A model generated the notes under the pieces. The model was not told where the DNA came from and did not search any database. It saw only the letters and a program-made list of their open reading frames with translations. The position numbers were made by a program, and so were the translations under genes. This document shows, one piece after another, positions 55,116 to 64,000 of a stretch of DNA of 64,000 nucleotides. The stretch is from Tessaracoccus lapidicaptus (GTDB lineage: Bacteria; Actinomycetota; Actinomycetes; Propionibacteriales; Propionibacteriaceae). Each line of letters begins with the position of its first letter. Position 1 is the first letter of the stretch. The stretch lies in assembly GCF_001693815.1 (NCBI RefSeq), contig NZ_MBQD01000026.1, positions 108,161 to 172,160 on the forward strand. Reading direction: 5' to 3'.

Positions 55116-56457
55116 CCCGACCGACCCCACGATCCCCGGAGGCCGACGCCTTCGGGGATCGTCCCTGCTTGAGGGGATCGGCGGCCACCCGCTCGACGCC
55201 GGCGGGCCGGGACGCCCTGACCATGGTCGACGCTCCGGCCCAGATCGCGACGACGCCCACCGTCGACAACGGGTAGCGCCAGTGCAGCGCGGTGCCGTGG
55301 TGCCACACCAGCATGGAGCCGGCGATCATGAGCATGAACGACAGCAGCGCCAGATACCGGTCCTGAGTGGTTCCCAGCGGCGGGATGAGCCGGTACTCGA
55401 GCAGCCCGATCAGCGGCACCAGCGTGACGATGAGGACGATGCCCACCAGGAGCACCACCGGCTGCGACAGCAGCACCGGGGCCGCGTCCGGCACCATCCG
55501 CGCCAGCAGCAGCAACCCACCGCCCCCCACGAGGAGGCAGGGGACGTGCCACAGGTACACCGTCATCATGAGCGCGCTGATCCGCGACAGCACCGCCTGG
55601 GCACGTTCGCCCGGCCGGGCGAAGATCCGGGAGCGTTCCACGAGGCCCATCGCCGCCACCTGCGCGACTCCCAGCAGCGCCATGGCCAGCGTCGGCGGCA
55701 GGTGGTTGGCCGACGGCGCGTTGGCGAATCCGACGGCGGACGCCGGGTAGCCGAACCACGCGATGAGCGCGCCGATCGCGGCCGCCGAGCCGAAGAGGAC
55801 CGTCCACGCGCCCCAGACCCGGCCCCGCCGGAACCAGCCGCGCTGGTAGCCGATGCCGACCTGATGGCACAGCGGCCACACGAGGAACATGTTCAGCTGC
55901 CCGATGTCGTGCCGGCCGAACCCGAGGTGGAACCGGTCGACGACGACGATGGCGAGCAGCATCGCGACCACGACCCACGCCCCGAAGCGGTCGTGCAGCC
56001 GCACCATGAAGGGGGCCACCAGGACGATCACCAGGTAGACGGAGATGAACCACAGCAGGAACATCAGGGTGCGGCTGAGCTCAGCCGCGACGTCGGGGTA
56101 TCCCGTCCAGGCGATCGCCGTGGCGATGACGGCGAAGAACGTGACGAAGAGCGTCAGCCCCCCGGTCAACCGGCGGCCGCGATTGGCGAGGTAGTGCGAG
56201 AAGCCGGTGCCGCGCGAGACCATCTTGTCGACGATGAGCGCGTTGGCGAACCCGCCGCAGGCGAAGAACGCCGGCATGGACATCAGCAGCCAGGACAGCC
56301 CCCACACCCAGATCGGCGGCGCCCACATCTCGGCGCGGAGCGATCCCTCCGGCGTCAGCGACGCCTGGAAGATGAAGCCGTGGAAGACCACGACCACCGC
56401 GACCGACAGCACGCGCACCACGTCGACCGTGTGGTTGCGCCCCTCCTCGATGTGCAC
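55108..56457 (-). CDS. Acyltransferase family 3 membrane protein
   Basis: 449 residues with about ten membrane segments; the family start (HTVDVVRVLSVAVVVVFHGF) with the catalytic-type His and the later LMMTVYLWHVPC. Would move an acyl group onto a cell-surface glycan or lipid. GTG at 56457 assumed. Its end overlaps tpx by 8 bases and contains a strong hairpin. Confidence 0.82.
   Translation of the reverse strand: MHIEEGRNHTVDVVRVLSVAVVVVFHGFIFQASLTPEGSLRAEMWAPPIWVWGLSWLLMSMPAFFACGGFANALIVDKMVSRGTGFSHYLANRGRRLTGGLTLFVTFFAVIATAIAWTGYPDVAAELSRTLMFLLWFISVYLVIVLVAPFMVRLHDRFGAWVVVAMLLAIVVVDRFHLGFGRHDIGQLNMFLVWPLCHQVGIGYQRGWFRRGRVWGAWTVLFGSAAAIGALIAWFGYPASAVGFANAPSANHLPPTLAMALLGVAQVAAMGLVERSRIFARPGERAQAVLSRISALMMTVYLWHVPCLLVGGGGLLLLARMVPDAAPVLLSQPVVLLVGIVLIVTLVPLIGLLEYRLIPPLGTTQDRYLALLSFMLMIAGSMLVWHHGTALHWRYPLSTVGVVAIWAGASTMVRASRPAGVERVAADPLKQGRSPKASASGDRGVGRVS
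55129..55162. terminator. Strong hairpin after tpx, inside the acyltransferase 3' end
   Basis: ACGATCCCCG (55129-55138) pairs with CGGGGATCGT (55153-55162), then a G-T pair and AGGC/GCCT with loop CGAC: 15 pairs. It is 13 bases after the tpx stop. No T-tract. Could stop tpx transcripts and shape the last codons of the acyltransferase. Confidence 0.6.
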
Positions 56458-56486
56458 GTGGGAGATGATGCCACCCGGGGGCCGGG

Positions 56487-57416
56487 TCAGCCGAGCAGCG
56501 GGCGCACGTGCAGCCCGACGTCCGGATCCACGAGGGCCTCCTGGGTGGCCGGGATGCCGCCGGCCAGCAGCTGCGCGGTCACGGGGACCGACCTCTTCAC
56601 CAGGCCCAGCGCGATGGGGCCGAGTTCATGGTGCCGGGCCGCCGACCCGACGAATCCGACGGTCCGGCCGTCGAGCTCGAGCGCGTCGCCAGGCGCCGGC
56701 AGCGCCGACATCGAGCCGTCGAGATGCAGCTGCACCAGACGGCGCGGCGGGCGGCCGAGGGTGTGCACCCGGGCCACCGTCTCCTGTCCGCGGTAGCAGC
56801 CCTTGTCGAGGTGTGTCCCCACGAGGCCGATCTCGTTCGGGATGGTCCTGTGGTCGGTGTCGACGAAGATCCGCGGCACGCCCGCGGCGATGCGCATCGC
56901 CTCGAACGCCCACGTCCCGACGGTGTCGGCCAGCTCCGCCTGCGCGGGCAGGAACACGTCGAGCCCGCCCAGCTCGGAGTCCCGCACGCGCCAGGCCGGG
57001 TCCAGTTCCACCCGGTGGCCGGCCCAGACCATCGTCAGGTCGGTGCGGATCTGCACGTCGACCCGCGTCGCGAACCGCATCCGCCCCAGGAAGTCGACCA
57101 GCTCCGCGGCCCGCCCCGGCTCGGTCCAGGCGAGGAAGGACGTGCCGTCGTCGACGCCGTGCAACACATGCTCGATGTGGCCGGTCGGGGACAGGATGAG
57201 CGCCGTGGTGGACTCCCCCGGCCGCAGGCCGGAGAGGTGCTGCGTCGTCAGCGCGTGCAGCCACGTGAGGCGCTCCGGGCCCGTGACCTCGACGACCTCA
57301 CGGTTGCCGAGCGCTACCACCCCGTCGCCCGCCGCCAGGGCGCGTGCCTCGGTCACCGGATTGCCGAAGTGCCAGGTGAGGCCGGCATCCACACCGGACT
57401 CCACCGCGACCGCCAC
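56487..57416 (-). CDS. ygfZ: Folate-binding protein YgfZ-like
   Basis: 309 residues of the glycine-cleavage-T-like family with the YgfZ signature KGCYRGQE. Supports iron-sulfur cluster repair. GTG at 57416 nearly abuts the nitrobindin-type gene stop (57418). Third gene of the small operon starting at 58039. Confidence 0.88.
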   Translation of the reverse strand: MAVAVESGVDAGLTWHFGNPVTEARALAAGDGVVALGNREVVEVTGPERLTWLHALTTQHLSGLRPGESTTALILSPTGHIEHVLHGVDDGTSFLAWTEPGRAAELVDFLGRMRFATRVDVQIRTDLTMVWAGHRVELDPAWRVRDSELGGLDVFLPAQAELADTVGTWAFEAMRIAAGVPRIFVDTDHRTIPNEIGLVGTHLDKGCYRGQETVARVHTLGRPPRRLVQLHLDGSMSALPAPGDALELDGRTVGFVGSAARHHELGPIALGLVKRSVPVTAQLLAGGIPATQEALVDPDVGLHVRPLLG

Positions 57417-57417
57417 G

Positions 57418-57921
57418 TCAGATCCGCTTGAGGCGGGCCCACATGTGGGGCCGGAGCTCGTGCTCGGTGGTGGCGCGGTCCAGGGCGTACATGAGGTCGC
57501 CCTCGACCTTGCCGTAGAGGCGCTGCCCGGCCGAGTGCCCGACCGCGGCGGTCTCCGTCCGGACGACGGCGTCGCTCAGCAGGTCGATCCGGGTCACCTG
57601 GATCTTGCCGATCAGCACCTCGGTCCAGCCCTCGGCGCTGGTCAGCACGACCTCGAGCGACGCGTCCGGCTTGGGCCGCCAGAAGCCCGTCTCCATGCTG
57701 AGCGGCACCTGTCCGGCGCCGTCGGTCTCCAGCAGGAAGGTCTGCGAGGCGTAGTAGAGGTAGTCCCCACCGTTGTGGCTGAACTCGATGCGCTGCTCGA
57801 ACTCGAAGGCTTTGCCCTCGTGGTCCGTCCCGTTGCCGGTGCCCTCCCACCGGCCGACCAGCCAGCCGAGCGCGGTCAGCGCGGGGTTCAGGCCCTCGGG
57901 CACCTCGATGTCAATGTTCAC
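57418..57921 (-). CDS. Nitrobindin-like heme-binding protein (peroxynitrite isomerase family)
   Basis: 167 residues, FABP-like beta barrel. Family motif GxWxGxG appears in [11 protein letters not shown], and the heme-ligand His is in [10 protein letters not shown] near the C-terminus. ATG at 57921 lies inside the end of the preceding small gene. Likely binds heme and handles nitric-oxide-derived species. Confidence 0.85.
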   Translation of the reverse strand: MNIDIEVPEGLNPALTALGWLVGRWEGTGNGTDHEGKAFEFEQRIEFSHNGGDYLYYASQTFLLETDGAGQVPLSMETGFWRPKPDASLEVVLTSAEGWTEVLIGKIQVTRIDLLSDAVVRTETAAVGHSAGQRLYGKVEGDLMYALDRATTEHELRPHMWARLKRI

Positions 57922-58039
57922 GCGTGTCTCCTCGAAGCTGTCGCCACAGGCCCGCCAAGGTGGACCACAGCGCCACCAGCACCCCCACGCACACTGCCGC
58001 GGAGGCGACGATCAGCACCCACACCAGGACCGCGGCCAT
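57911..58039 (-). CDS. 42-residue single-pass membrane protein
   Basis: Starts at ATG 58039, only 7 bases after a TATACT box on the minus strand, so a leaderless first gene of the operon. One membrane helix ([20 protein letters not shown]) and a short basic tail ending [10 protein letters not shown]. Overlaps the nitrobindin start by 11 bases, so translation may be coupled. Not recognised as a known family; existence is inferred from signals. Confidence 0.5.
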   Translation of the reverse strand: MAAVLVWVLIVASAAVCVGVLVALWSTLAGLWRQLRGDTREH

Positions 58040-58046
58040 GCGGGCC

Positions 58047-58052
58047 AGTATA
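58047..58052 (-). promoter_or_regulatory. -10 box of the small-membrane-protein operon
   Basis: TATACT on the minus strand, 7 bases before ATG 58039; the closest match to the -10 consensus seen in the window. The divergent CACAAT (58062-58067 region) may serve dtd. Confidence 0.55.
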
Positions 58053-58073
58053 CGAACCGGCCACAATGGGCCC

Positions 58074-58511
58074 ATGCGCGTGGTGGTGACGAGGGTGGCG
58101 GAGGCGTCGGTGGAGGTCGACGGCGAGGTGGTCGGCCGGCTCGGGCGGCCCGGGCTGCTCGTGCTGGCCGGCGTAGGACACGACGACACGGCCGACGACG
58201 CCGCCGCGCTGGCCCGCAAGATCTGGGGCCTGCGGATCCTCGACGGCGAGCTCTCGGCCTCGGACGTCGGGGCCCCGCTGCTGGTCGTCAGCCAGTTCAC
58301 GCTGCACGCCTCGACGAGGAAGGGGCGCCGCCCGTCGTGGAGCAGGGCCGCGCCCGGGCATGTGGGCGAGCCACTGGTCGAGCAGCTCTGCCGCGACCTC
58401 GAGGCGCTGGGCGCGCACGTCGAGCGGGGGCGCTTCGGCGCACACATGCGCGTGGCGTCGGTCAACGACGGGCCGGTGACGATCCTCATCGACACCAAGG
58501 ACTGGGACTGA
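58074..58511 (+). CDS. dtd: D-aminoacyl-tRNA deacylase
   Basis: 145 residues: [20 protein letters not shown] at the start, [17 protein letters not shown] (catalytic SQFTL region) and [12 protein letters not shown] at the end. Removes D-amino acids from tRNA. ATG at 58074. Stop abuts the convergent gene (58512). Confidence 0.93.
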   Translation: MRVVVTRVAEASVEVDGEVVGRLGRPGLLVLAGVGHDDTADDAAALARKIWGLRILDGELSASDVGAPLLVVSQFTLHASTRKGRRPSWSRAAPGHVGEPLVEQLCRDLEALGAHVERGRFGAHMRVASVNDGPVTILIDTKDWD

Positions 58512-59270
58512 CTATCGGGCCGGGCCCAGGAACTCCAGGGAACTGATGGAGACCGCGTCGGCCGACGGCGCTCCGGACCCCGGCACGGTCGCCTCGAGGA
58601 TCTGGAACGTCACCTGGTCCGTCGTCACCTCCGGGAAGCGCACCTCCTGCGGGTTGCGGTCGTTGGCGACCAGCCCCTGGTCGAAGTAGGAGCCGTCGGC
58701 GAACGTCCACCGGATCCCGACGATGCGCCGCTCCGCCAGGTAGCGGTCGGTCCACACCGTGTTGCCGTTGACCAGCCGGAGCCCGACCAGTGGGCGCGGC
58801 CCGGGGAACGTGAACGTGGCCGCCTCGTCGACGCCCCGGCCGCGGCAGCGCCAGATGGTCTCGTCGTCGCCGTCGATGAGCGCCTGGGCGTCCGCGTCGA
58901 TTCCGCCCTCGACGCACCGCCCCTCGGCGGCGACCGCCCGGACCGCCGCGACGGGCCCGTCGTAGGGGGCCAGGGCGTCTGGCGAGGGCGTCGCGGTCGC
59001 GGAGGCGCTCGGCGAGGCCGGGGCGAGACCGGGCGACTGCGGCAGCGCGTCGGGCGCGAAGAGCCAGAACCGCCCCAGCGCGAACCCGAGGCCGACGGCC
59101 ACGATCGCGATGGTCGCCACGGCACGCGGCGCGAGACCGTCGCGCACCTCGCCGGGCGCGACAGCCTTCACGGCCGCCGTGCCCGGGAGTGATGGCACCG
59201 CCGCGTCGCGGCGCACATCGTCGGACTCAGCAGCCGGCCGGAAGTATTCATCCGGAACGCGCTGCTCCAT
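58512..59270 (-). CDS. Membrane-anchored protein with NADase-type/discoidin-like glycan-binding domain
   Basis: 252 residues: cytoplasmic start, one membrane segment (AVATIAIVAVGLGFALGRFWLFA), S/P/T-rich linker, then a beta-sandwich with AQALIDGDDETIWRCRGRGV and VGLRLVNGN typical of discoidin-like NADase-associated domains. TAGCAT (59282-59277) is 6 bases before the ATG. Likely binds surface glycan; not enzymatic by sequence. Confidence 0.72.
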   Translation of the reverse strand: MEQRVPDEYFRPAAESDDVRRDAAVPSLPGTAAVKAVAPGEVRDGLAPRAVATIAIVAVGLGFALGRFWLFAPDALPQSPGLAPASPSASATATPSPDALAPYDGPVAAVRAVAAEGRCVEGGIDADAQALIDGDDETIWRCRGRGVDEAATFTFPGPRPLVGLRLVNGNTVWTDRYLAERRIVGIRWTFADGSYFDQGLVANDRNPQEVRFPEVTTDQVTFQILEATVPGSGAPSADAVSISSLEFLGPAR

Positions 59271-59364
59271 GCCGTCATGCTACAAGTCGTCGCGGATATC
59301 ACCGGACGGGCTTGCGGCGATACCATGGGCACGGCCGACCGGTCTGGAAGGGAGGGTCCCCCGC

Positions 59365-60018
59365 GTGAGCAACGTCCTGTTCGTCTCGGAGTCGGAGCCC
59401 CCCGCGGAACTCGGGCTCCTCAGCCACCACGTGGCACGGACGACCTCGGTGGCGCAGGCACTGGTGGACGCCGACGGCGTCGACGTGGTCATGGTGGACG
59501 GACGGACGGACCTGGCGGGCGCCCGCGCCTCGTGCCAGACCCTGGCCAAGAACGGCGGCACCCCGGTGCTGCTGCTCGTCGCGCCGACCGGGCTCGCCGT
59601 CCTCGCGCCGGACTGGGGGTTCACCGACTTCGTCGCGGCCGGCTGCGAGGCCGCCGAGCTGGACGCCCGCCTGCGGATCCTCGTCAAGGCCGGCTCGGAC
59701 CCGGACGTGCTGGTCGCCGGCCCGATCCGCGTCGACGGCGCCGCCTACTCCGCGAGCGTCGACGGCACCCCCCTCGACCTCACCTACACGGAGTTCGAGC
59801 TCCTGCGCTACCTCATGCAGCATCCGGGCAGGGTCCTGTCGCGCGAGACCCTCGTCAGCCAGGTGTGGGGCTACGACTACTACGGCGGCACCCGCACCGT
59901 CGATGTCCACGTCCGCCGGCTGAGGGCGAAGTTGGGCCAGTACGACTACTACATCGGCACGGTGCGTAACGTGGGTTACCGGTTCGCGAGTGCCAGGGAG
60001 GCCCACCGTGCTGGTTAG
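59365..60018 (+). CDS. GlnR-like orphan response regulator
   Basis: 217 residues: an N-terminal receiver-like domain (VLFVSESEPPAELGLL; VVMVDGRTDLAGARASCQTL) that lacks a clear phosphorylation pocket, and a C-terminal OmpR-type winged helix (LDLTYTEFELLRYLMQHPGRVLSRETLVSQVWGYDYYGGTRTVDVHVRRLR in outline: FELLRYL, TLVSQVW, VDVHVRRLR). GTG at 59365 with GGGAGG upstream. The gene beside mshD is glnR in mycobacteria too; GlnR controls nitrogen genes. Confidence 0.82.
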   Translation: MSNVLFVSESEPPAELGLLSHHVARTTSVAQALVDADGVDVVMVDGRTDLAGARASCQTLAKNGGTPVLLLVAPTGLAVLAPDWGFTDFVAAGCEAAELDARLRILVKAGSDPDVLVAGPIRVDGAAYSASVDGTPLDLTYTEFELLRYLMQHPGRVLSRETLVSQVWGYDYYGGTRTVDVHVRRLRAKLGQYDYYIGTVRNVGYRFASAREAHRAG

Positions 60019-60877
60019 TCTGACGACGTTGACGCCGACGATGCAGGAGGCGTTGCGCCGCCTGGTGGCCGAAATCACGGAGCACGACGGCGTGTCCCCC
60101 ATCAACGAGTCCGCGTCGCTGGGCATCGAGGGCCGCCGGGAGGCCGACTTCTTCTTCATGGGCCGCCGGTCGGATCCCTATGGCTTCGTCGTGTGCGACG
60201 AGCGCGACGGGACTCTGCTGCTGGGGGTGCACCCGAACCACCGCCACGAGGGCGTCGGCACCCGGCTGCTCGAAGAGGCGGTCCGCTCCCACCCGGACTC
60301 GGCGGTCTGGGCCTTCGGGACCCTGCCCGGCGCGGCCTCACTCGCGGAGCGGGTCGGCCTGTACCCGGTGCGGCGCCTGCTGCGCATGGAGAAGCCGCTC
60401 GTCGACGTCCCGGACCCGGAGACGCAGCGCCCCCAGGGCGCCGACGACGTCCGGATCGTCACCTACACGCCGGACCTGGCGGAGGCGATCGTCGCCGTGA
60501 ACGCCGCCGCGTTCGCCGGCCACCCCGAGCAGGGCCGCCTCACCCTCGACGAGTTCCACGACCTGACCCGGCTCCCCTGGTTCGACCCGGCGGGGCTCTT
60601 CGTCGCGGTCCGGGGCGACGACGTCGTCGGCTTCCACTGGACGAAGCGGCATGGCGGCCGGCTGGGCGAGGTCTACGTGCTGGCGGTCGCGCCGGAGCAC
60701 GAGGGGCGGGGCCTGGGCCGGTGGCTCCTGGCGCAGGGTCTGCACCACCTCGTGCAGCGGGGCGATGACCGGGTGCAGCTCTACGTGGAGGGCGACCAGG
60801 ACAGGGTCGTCGCGATGTACCAGAATGCGGGGTTCACGGTCGTCCAGACAGACACCAGTTACCGCGTCGAGAGGTGA
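60008..60877 (+). CDS. mshD: Mycothiol synthase MshD
   Basis: 289 residues, two GNAT domains. The C-terminal active one has GEVYVLAVAPEHEGRGLGRW; the N-terminal half holds GVHPNHRHEGVGTRLLE. GTG at 60008 follows GGGAGG at 6 bases and overlaps glnR by 11 bases. Acetylates Cys-GlcN-Ins, the last step of mycothiol. Its presence marks an actinomycete. Confidence 0.9.
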   Translation: MLVSLTTLTPTMQEALRRLVAEITEHDGVSPINESASLGIEGRREADFFFMGRRSDPYGFVVCDERDGTLLLGVHPNHRHEGVGTRLLEEAVRSHPDSAVWAFGTLPGAASLAERVGLYPVRRLLRMEKPLVDVPDPETQRPQGADDVRIVTYTPDLAEAIVAVNAAAFAGHPEQGRLTLDEFHDLTRLPWFDPAGLFVAVRGDDVVGFHWTKRHGGRLGEVYVLAVAPEHEGRGLGRWLLAQGLHHLVQRGDDRVQLYVEGDQDRVVAMYQNAGFTVVQTDTSYRVER

Positions 60878-60883
60878 GCCGAA

Positions 60884-62962
60884 GTGAGTGAGACCCCACT
60901 GCCCGTGGATCGCTACCTGGACCGGGAGATCTCCTGGCTCGAGTTCAACGACCGCGTGCTCGATCTCGCCCGCGACCGCGCCCGGGTGCCGCTCATCGAG
61001 CGGGCCAAGTTCCTGGCCATCTTCTCGTCCAACCTCGACGAGTTCTTCATGGTGCGCATCGCCGGCCTGAAGCGGCGTATCGCCGCCGGCGTGGCGGTGC
61101 CGACGGTGACGGGCAAGATGCCCGGCGAGCTGCACGCGGAACTGCTGCAGGAGGTCGCGCGTCTCGTGTCCGAGCAGTCGCGCGTCTTCCAGGAGGAGAT
61201 CCGTCCCGAGCTGGCCGCCGAGGGCATCGAGATCCTGCGCTGGGACCAGCTGACCGCGGCCGAGAAGGACCGGATGCGTGCCCTGTTCGCGGAGCGCATC
61301 TTCCCCGTCCTCACGCCGCTGGCGGTCGACCCGTCACACCCGTTCCCCTACATCTCGGGGCTCTCGATCAACCTGGCCGTGCTGCTGAAGAACCCCCAGA
61401 CCGGCGCCCGCCAGTTCGCCCGGGTCAAGGTGCCCCCTGTGCTCTCGCGGCTCGTGAAGCTGGCCGAGGGCAGGTTCCTGCCGCTGGAGGAGATCATCTC
61501 CCGGCACCTGGGACAGCTGTTCACCGGCATGCAGGTGCTGAGCCACACCACCTTCCGGGTGACCCGCAACGAGGACATCGAGGTCGAAGAGGACGACGCC
61601 GAGAACCTGCTGTTCGCCCTCGAGAAGGAGCTGCTCCGGCGCAAGGTCGGCCGCCCGCCCGTGCGGCTGGAGGTCGAGGAGGACATCGACGAGCACATGC
61701 TCCACATGCTGATGTCCGAGCTGGACGTCAGCGAGAGCGAGGTCTTCCGGCTGGCCGCCCCGCTGGACCTCACCGGGCTCTTCTCCCTGGCCGACTCCCA
61801 GCGGGAGGACCTCAAGTTCCCCAACTTCCTGCCCATCACCCATCCGGACCTGGCCGAGGTGGAGAGCGCGAGCCCGGCGGACATGTTCAAGGCGCTCAAG
61901 CTGCGCGACGTGCTGGTCCAGCACCCCTACGACTCCTTCGCCACCTCGGTGCAGCGGTTCATCGAGCAGGCCGCGGCCGATCCGGCGGTCCTGGCCATCA
62001 AGCAGACGCTCTACCGGACCTCCGGCGATTCGCCGATCGTCGACGCGCTCATCGAGGCGGCCCAGGCCGGCAAGCAGGTGCTGGCCGTCGTGGAGATCAA
62101 GGCGCGCTTCGACGAGCAGAACAACATCGCGTGGGCCCGCAAGCTCGAGAAGGCCGGCGTGCACGTCGTCTACGGCATGCTCGGCCTCAAGACCCACTGC
62201 AAGCTCGCGCTCGTCGTGCGTGAGGAGGCCGACGGCCTGCGGCGCTACTGCCACATCGGCACCGGCAACTACAACCCGAAGACCGCCCGGCAGTACGAGG
62301 ACATGGGCCTGCTGACGTCGAACCCGGTGATCACCGACGACGTGGCCCGCCTGTTCAACCACCTTTCGGGCATGACGCAGGAGACGAACTATCGGCGGCT
62401 GCTCGTCGCGCCGCACGGCATCCGCACCGGGCTCATCGAGTACATCCACGAGGAGATCGCCAACCAGCGCGCCGGCCGGCCCGCCGGGGTGCGGATCAAG
62501 GTGAACTCCCTGGTCGACGAGGCCCTCACCGACGCGCTCTACCGGGCCTCGCAAGCCGGGGTGCCGGTGGACATCTGGGTGCGCGGCATCTGCACCATCC
62601 GGCCCGGCGTGCCCGGGCTCAGCGACAACATCCGGGTCCGCTCCATCCTCGGCCGGTTCCTCGAGCACTCCCGCGTGTTCTGGTTCGCCGGCGGCGGTCG
62701 GCCCATCGTCGGCATCGGGTCGGCGGACATGATGCACCGCAACCTGGACCGCAGGGTCGAGGCCATCGTCGGCATCAGCAACCCCGCCCACGTGGCGCAG
62801 GTCGAGGAGCTCTTCGACATGGCGTTCGCGCCCGACACCGTGCATTGGGAGTTGATCGATTCCCGGTGGACGGCGCACACCACCAACCCTGACGGCGAGC
62901 CCCTCACGGACCTGCAGGAGACTCTGATCCAGCGCACCGCGGCCCGACGCGCGTCCCGATGA
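60884..62962 (+). CDS. ppk1: Polyphosphate kinase 1
   Basis: 692 residues; [19 protein letters not shown] at the N-terminus, [13 protein letters not shown], and the phospho-acceptor His457 in [15 protein letters not shown]; second His in [16 protein letters not shown] at 60884. Makes polyphosphate from ATP. Overlaps the MutT1-like gene by 4 bases (ATGA). Confidence 0.94.
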   Translation: MSETPLPVDRYLDREISWLEFNDRVLDLARDRARVPLIERAKFLAIFSSNLDEFFMVRIAGLKRRIAAGVAVPTVTGKMPGELHAELLQEVARLVSEQSRVFQEEIRPELAAEGIEILRWDQLTAAEKDRMRALFAERIFPVLTPLAVDPSHPFPYISGLSINLAVLLKNPQTGARQFARVKVPPVLSRLVKLAEGRFLPLEEIISRHLGQLFTGMQVLSHTTFRVTRNEDIEVEEDDAENLLFALEKELLRRKVGRPPVRLEVEEDIDEHMLHMLMSELDVSESEVFRLAAPLDLTGLFSLADSQREDLKFPNFLPITHPDLAEVESASPADMFKALKLRDVLVQHPYDSFATSVQRFIEQAAADPAVLAIKQTLYRTSGDSPIVDALIEAAQAGKQVLAVVEIKARFDEQNNIAWARKLEKAGVHVVYGMLGLKTHCKLALVVREEADGLRRYCHIGTGNYNPKTARQYEDMGLLTSNPVITDDVARLFNHLSGMTQETNYRRLLVAPHGIRTGLIEYIHEEIANQRAGRPAGVRIKVNSLVDEALTDALYRASQAGVPVDIWVRGICTIRPGVPGLSDNIRVRSILGRFLEHSRVFWFAGGGRPIVGIGSADMMHRNLDRRVEAIVGISNPAHVAQVEELFDMAFAPDTVHWELIDSRWTAHTTNPDGEPLTDLQETLIQRTAARRASR

Positions 62963-63831
62963 GCAGCCGACCCAAGATCCGGGCCGCCGGGGCCGTCGTG
63001 CTGCGCGGCGGCGACGACGACCTCGAAGTCCTCATGATCCACCGCCCCTCCTACGGCGACTGGACCCTGCCGAAGGGCAAGGGGCACCCGGACGAGCTCG
63101 CCCCTCAGACGGCGGTGCGGGAGGTGCTCGAGGAGACGGGCGCCGTGGTGCGCCTGGGGCTGCGGCTGCCGTCGATCAAGTACCAGCTCGCCAAGGGGCC
63201 CAAGACGGTGGCCTACTGGCGGGCCGAGGTGGTCGAACAGCACCCGCGGGAGCCCGACGACGAGGTCGACAAGGTGCGTTGGTTCCCGGTCGCCAAGGCC
63301 ATGACCCGCCTCACCTACGCCGACGAGCGGCGCATCCTTTCGGCGGCGCTGCTCACGCCCCGCACCACGCCGTTGCTGCTCGTCCGCCACGCCAAGGCGA
63401 TGCTGCGCAAGGACTGGTCCGGCCCGGACCAGGAGCGACGGCTGTCCGGGCGGGGCCGACGGCAGGCCCGCGGCCTCGTGCCCCTGCTGGGGGCCTACGG
63501 CGTCCAACGCCTCGTCTCCTCCGCCTCCACCCGATGCGTCCACACGCTCAAGCCGTACGGGGAGGCCCGCGGCATCGCCGTCGAGACCGCCGACCTGCTG
63601 ACGGAGGAGGAGGGCACCGTCCACCCCGACGACGTGACGGCCTACACGGCGGGGCTCTTCCGGGAGATCGAGGGCCCCACGGCCGTGTGCGGCCACCGCC
63701 CGGTCCTCCCCGCGATGTTCCGCGGCCTCGAGCTGCCGGCCCGGCCGATGGTCGTCGGCGAGGTCATCGTCGTCCACCGGGACGAGGCCGGGGACAAGGT
63801 TGCCGTCGAGGTGCACAAGCCCACCGCGTGA
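62959..63831 (+). CDS. MutT1-like two-domain NUDIX/histidine phosphatase
   Basis: 290 residues: N-terminal Nudix domain ([21 protein letters not shown]-x5-E-x7-REUxEE in outline), then a histidine phosphatase domain ([14 protein letters not shown] with the RHG-type RHA, and a later His in [10 protein letters not shown]). The same architecture as mycobacterial MutT1, which cleans 8-oxo-dGTP or diadenosine polyphosphates. Coupled to ppk1. Confidence 0.88.
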   Translation: MSSRPKIRAAGAVVLRGGDDDLEVLMIHRPSYGDWTLPKGKGHPDELAPQTAVREVLEETGAVVRLGLRLPSIKYQLAKGPKTVAYWRAEVVEQHPREPDDEVDKVRWFPVAKAMTRLTYADERRILSAALLTPRTTPLLLVRHAKAMLRKDWSGPDQERRLSGRGRRQARGLVPLLGAYGVQRLVSSASTRCVHTLKPYGEARGIAVETADLLTEEEGTVHPDDVTAYTAGLFREIEGPTAVCGHRPVLPAMFRGLELPARPMVVGEVIVVHRDEAGDKVAVEVHKPTA

Positions 63832-63889
63832 CGGGCCCAAACCGTTACAGATATCCCAGCCTGCCCCCGCGCGGTGTGAGTCCCGTGGA

Positions 63890-64000
63890 GTGGTGGGGTT
63901 TCAGGGAGGGCGTGTCCTGAGCTGATGGAGGGGGCCATCGGCGTGATCCTCGGTTGTAGCGCCAACTACCACCGTGAAGGAGTTCACACCGATGGCCCTG
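63890..64000 (+). mobile_element. Possible left edge of an insertion sequence with a partial transposase start
   Basis: After the MutT1-like gene the sequence changes to a G-rich leader (GGGTTTCAGGGAGGGCGTGT), then GAAGGAG and ATG at 63992 coding MAL before the window ends. The layout resembles the terminal repeat and start of IS256-type elements in actinobacteria, but too little is present to be sure. Confidence 0.3.

Overview
The window is high-GC DNA packed with short or overlapping genes, from an actinomycete. Markers are a mycothiol synthase (mshD), a GlnR-type orphan regulator next to it, a DUF3151 protein, a SigE-type ECF sigma factor, mycothiol-era redox genes and many apparently leaderless genes (TANNNT box 6-8 bases before the start codon). 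The maltose/alpha-glucoside uptake genes, HPr, PTS-type dihydroxyacetone kinase and two polyphosphate kinases would fit a Propionibacteriaceae-like organism; that placement is inference. No rRNA, tRNA or CRISPR array was recognised.

Layout. 1-5.7 kb: maltose-type ABC transporter (malF cut by the window edge, malE), divergent from a LacI-family regulator and a GH13 alpha-glucosidase; repressor-type palindromes lie between them. 5.8-13.6 kb: HPr, a secreted M28 peptidase, nitronate monooxygenase, an enoyl-CoA hydratase-like enzyme, aspartate ammonia-lyase, NUDIX, GH76 and M20 enzymes. 13.7-20.6 kb: purL, pepN, then a repeat-rich island around a small GIY-YIG nuclease gene, then purQ and purS. 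20.7-25.6 kb: GntR/YtrA-type regulator with a membrane protein and a double operator, an aminotransferase, a 3-methyladenine glycosylase, an aminodeoxychorismate lyase-like gene and purC. 25.6-31.1 kb: assimilatory sulfate reduction (sir, a 57-residue zinc-ribbon protein, cysH, cysD, cysN, each overlapping the next) plus a CbiX-like chelatase. 31.2-33.2 kb: three small exported or membrane proteins, one TadE-like. 33.3-35.7 kb: purB and a DUF559 endonuclease-like gene flanked by two copies of a 56-bp palindromic element. 35.7-41.9 kb: a fatty-acid locus (MaoC-like, FabG4-like and thiolase genes divergent from a TetR regulator and a large acyl-CoA dehydrogenase). 41.9-47.5 kb: purD, purA, thioredoxin, dhaKLM. 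47.5-55.1 kb: small conserved proteins, an ECF sigma factor with its membrane partner, typA, satD, an ArsC-like protein, ppk2, tpx. 55.1-64 kb: acyltransferase, ygfZ, nitrobindin, dtd, glnR-mshD, ppk1 and a MutT1-like gene; the last 100 bases may be the edge of an insertion sequence.

The most unusual content is two small nuclease genes of unrelated fold, about 15 kb apart, each bracketed by its own family of palindromic repeats. The GIY-YIG gene lies between inverted arrays of a roughly 71-bp two-hairpin element; the DUF559 gene lies between direct copies of a 56-bp hairpin. This resembles the logic of REP elements with their RAYT transposases, but with nuclease folds in place of the transposase. 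Seven purine biosynthesis genes are scattered over 30 kb rather than held in one operon, and both nuclease units sit beside them.
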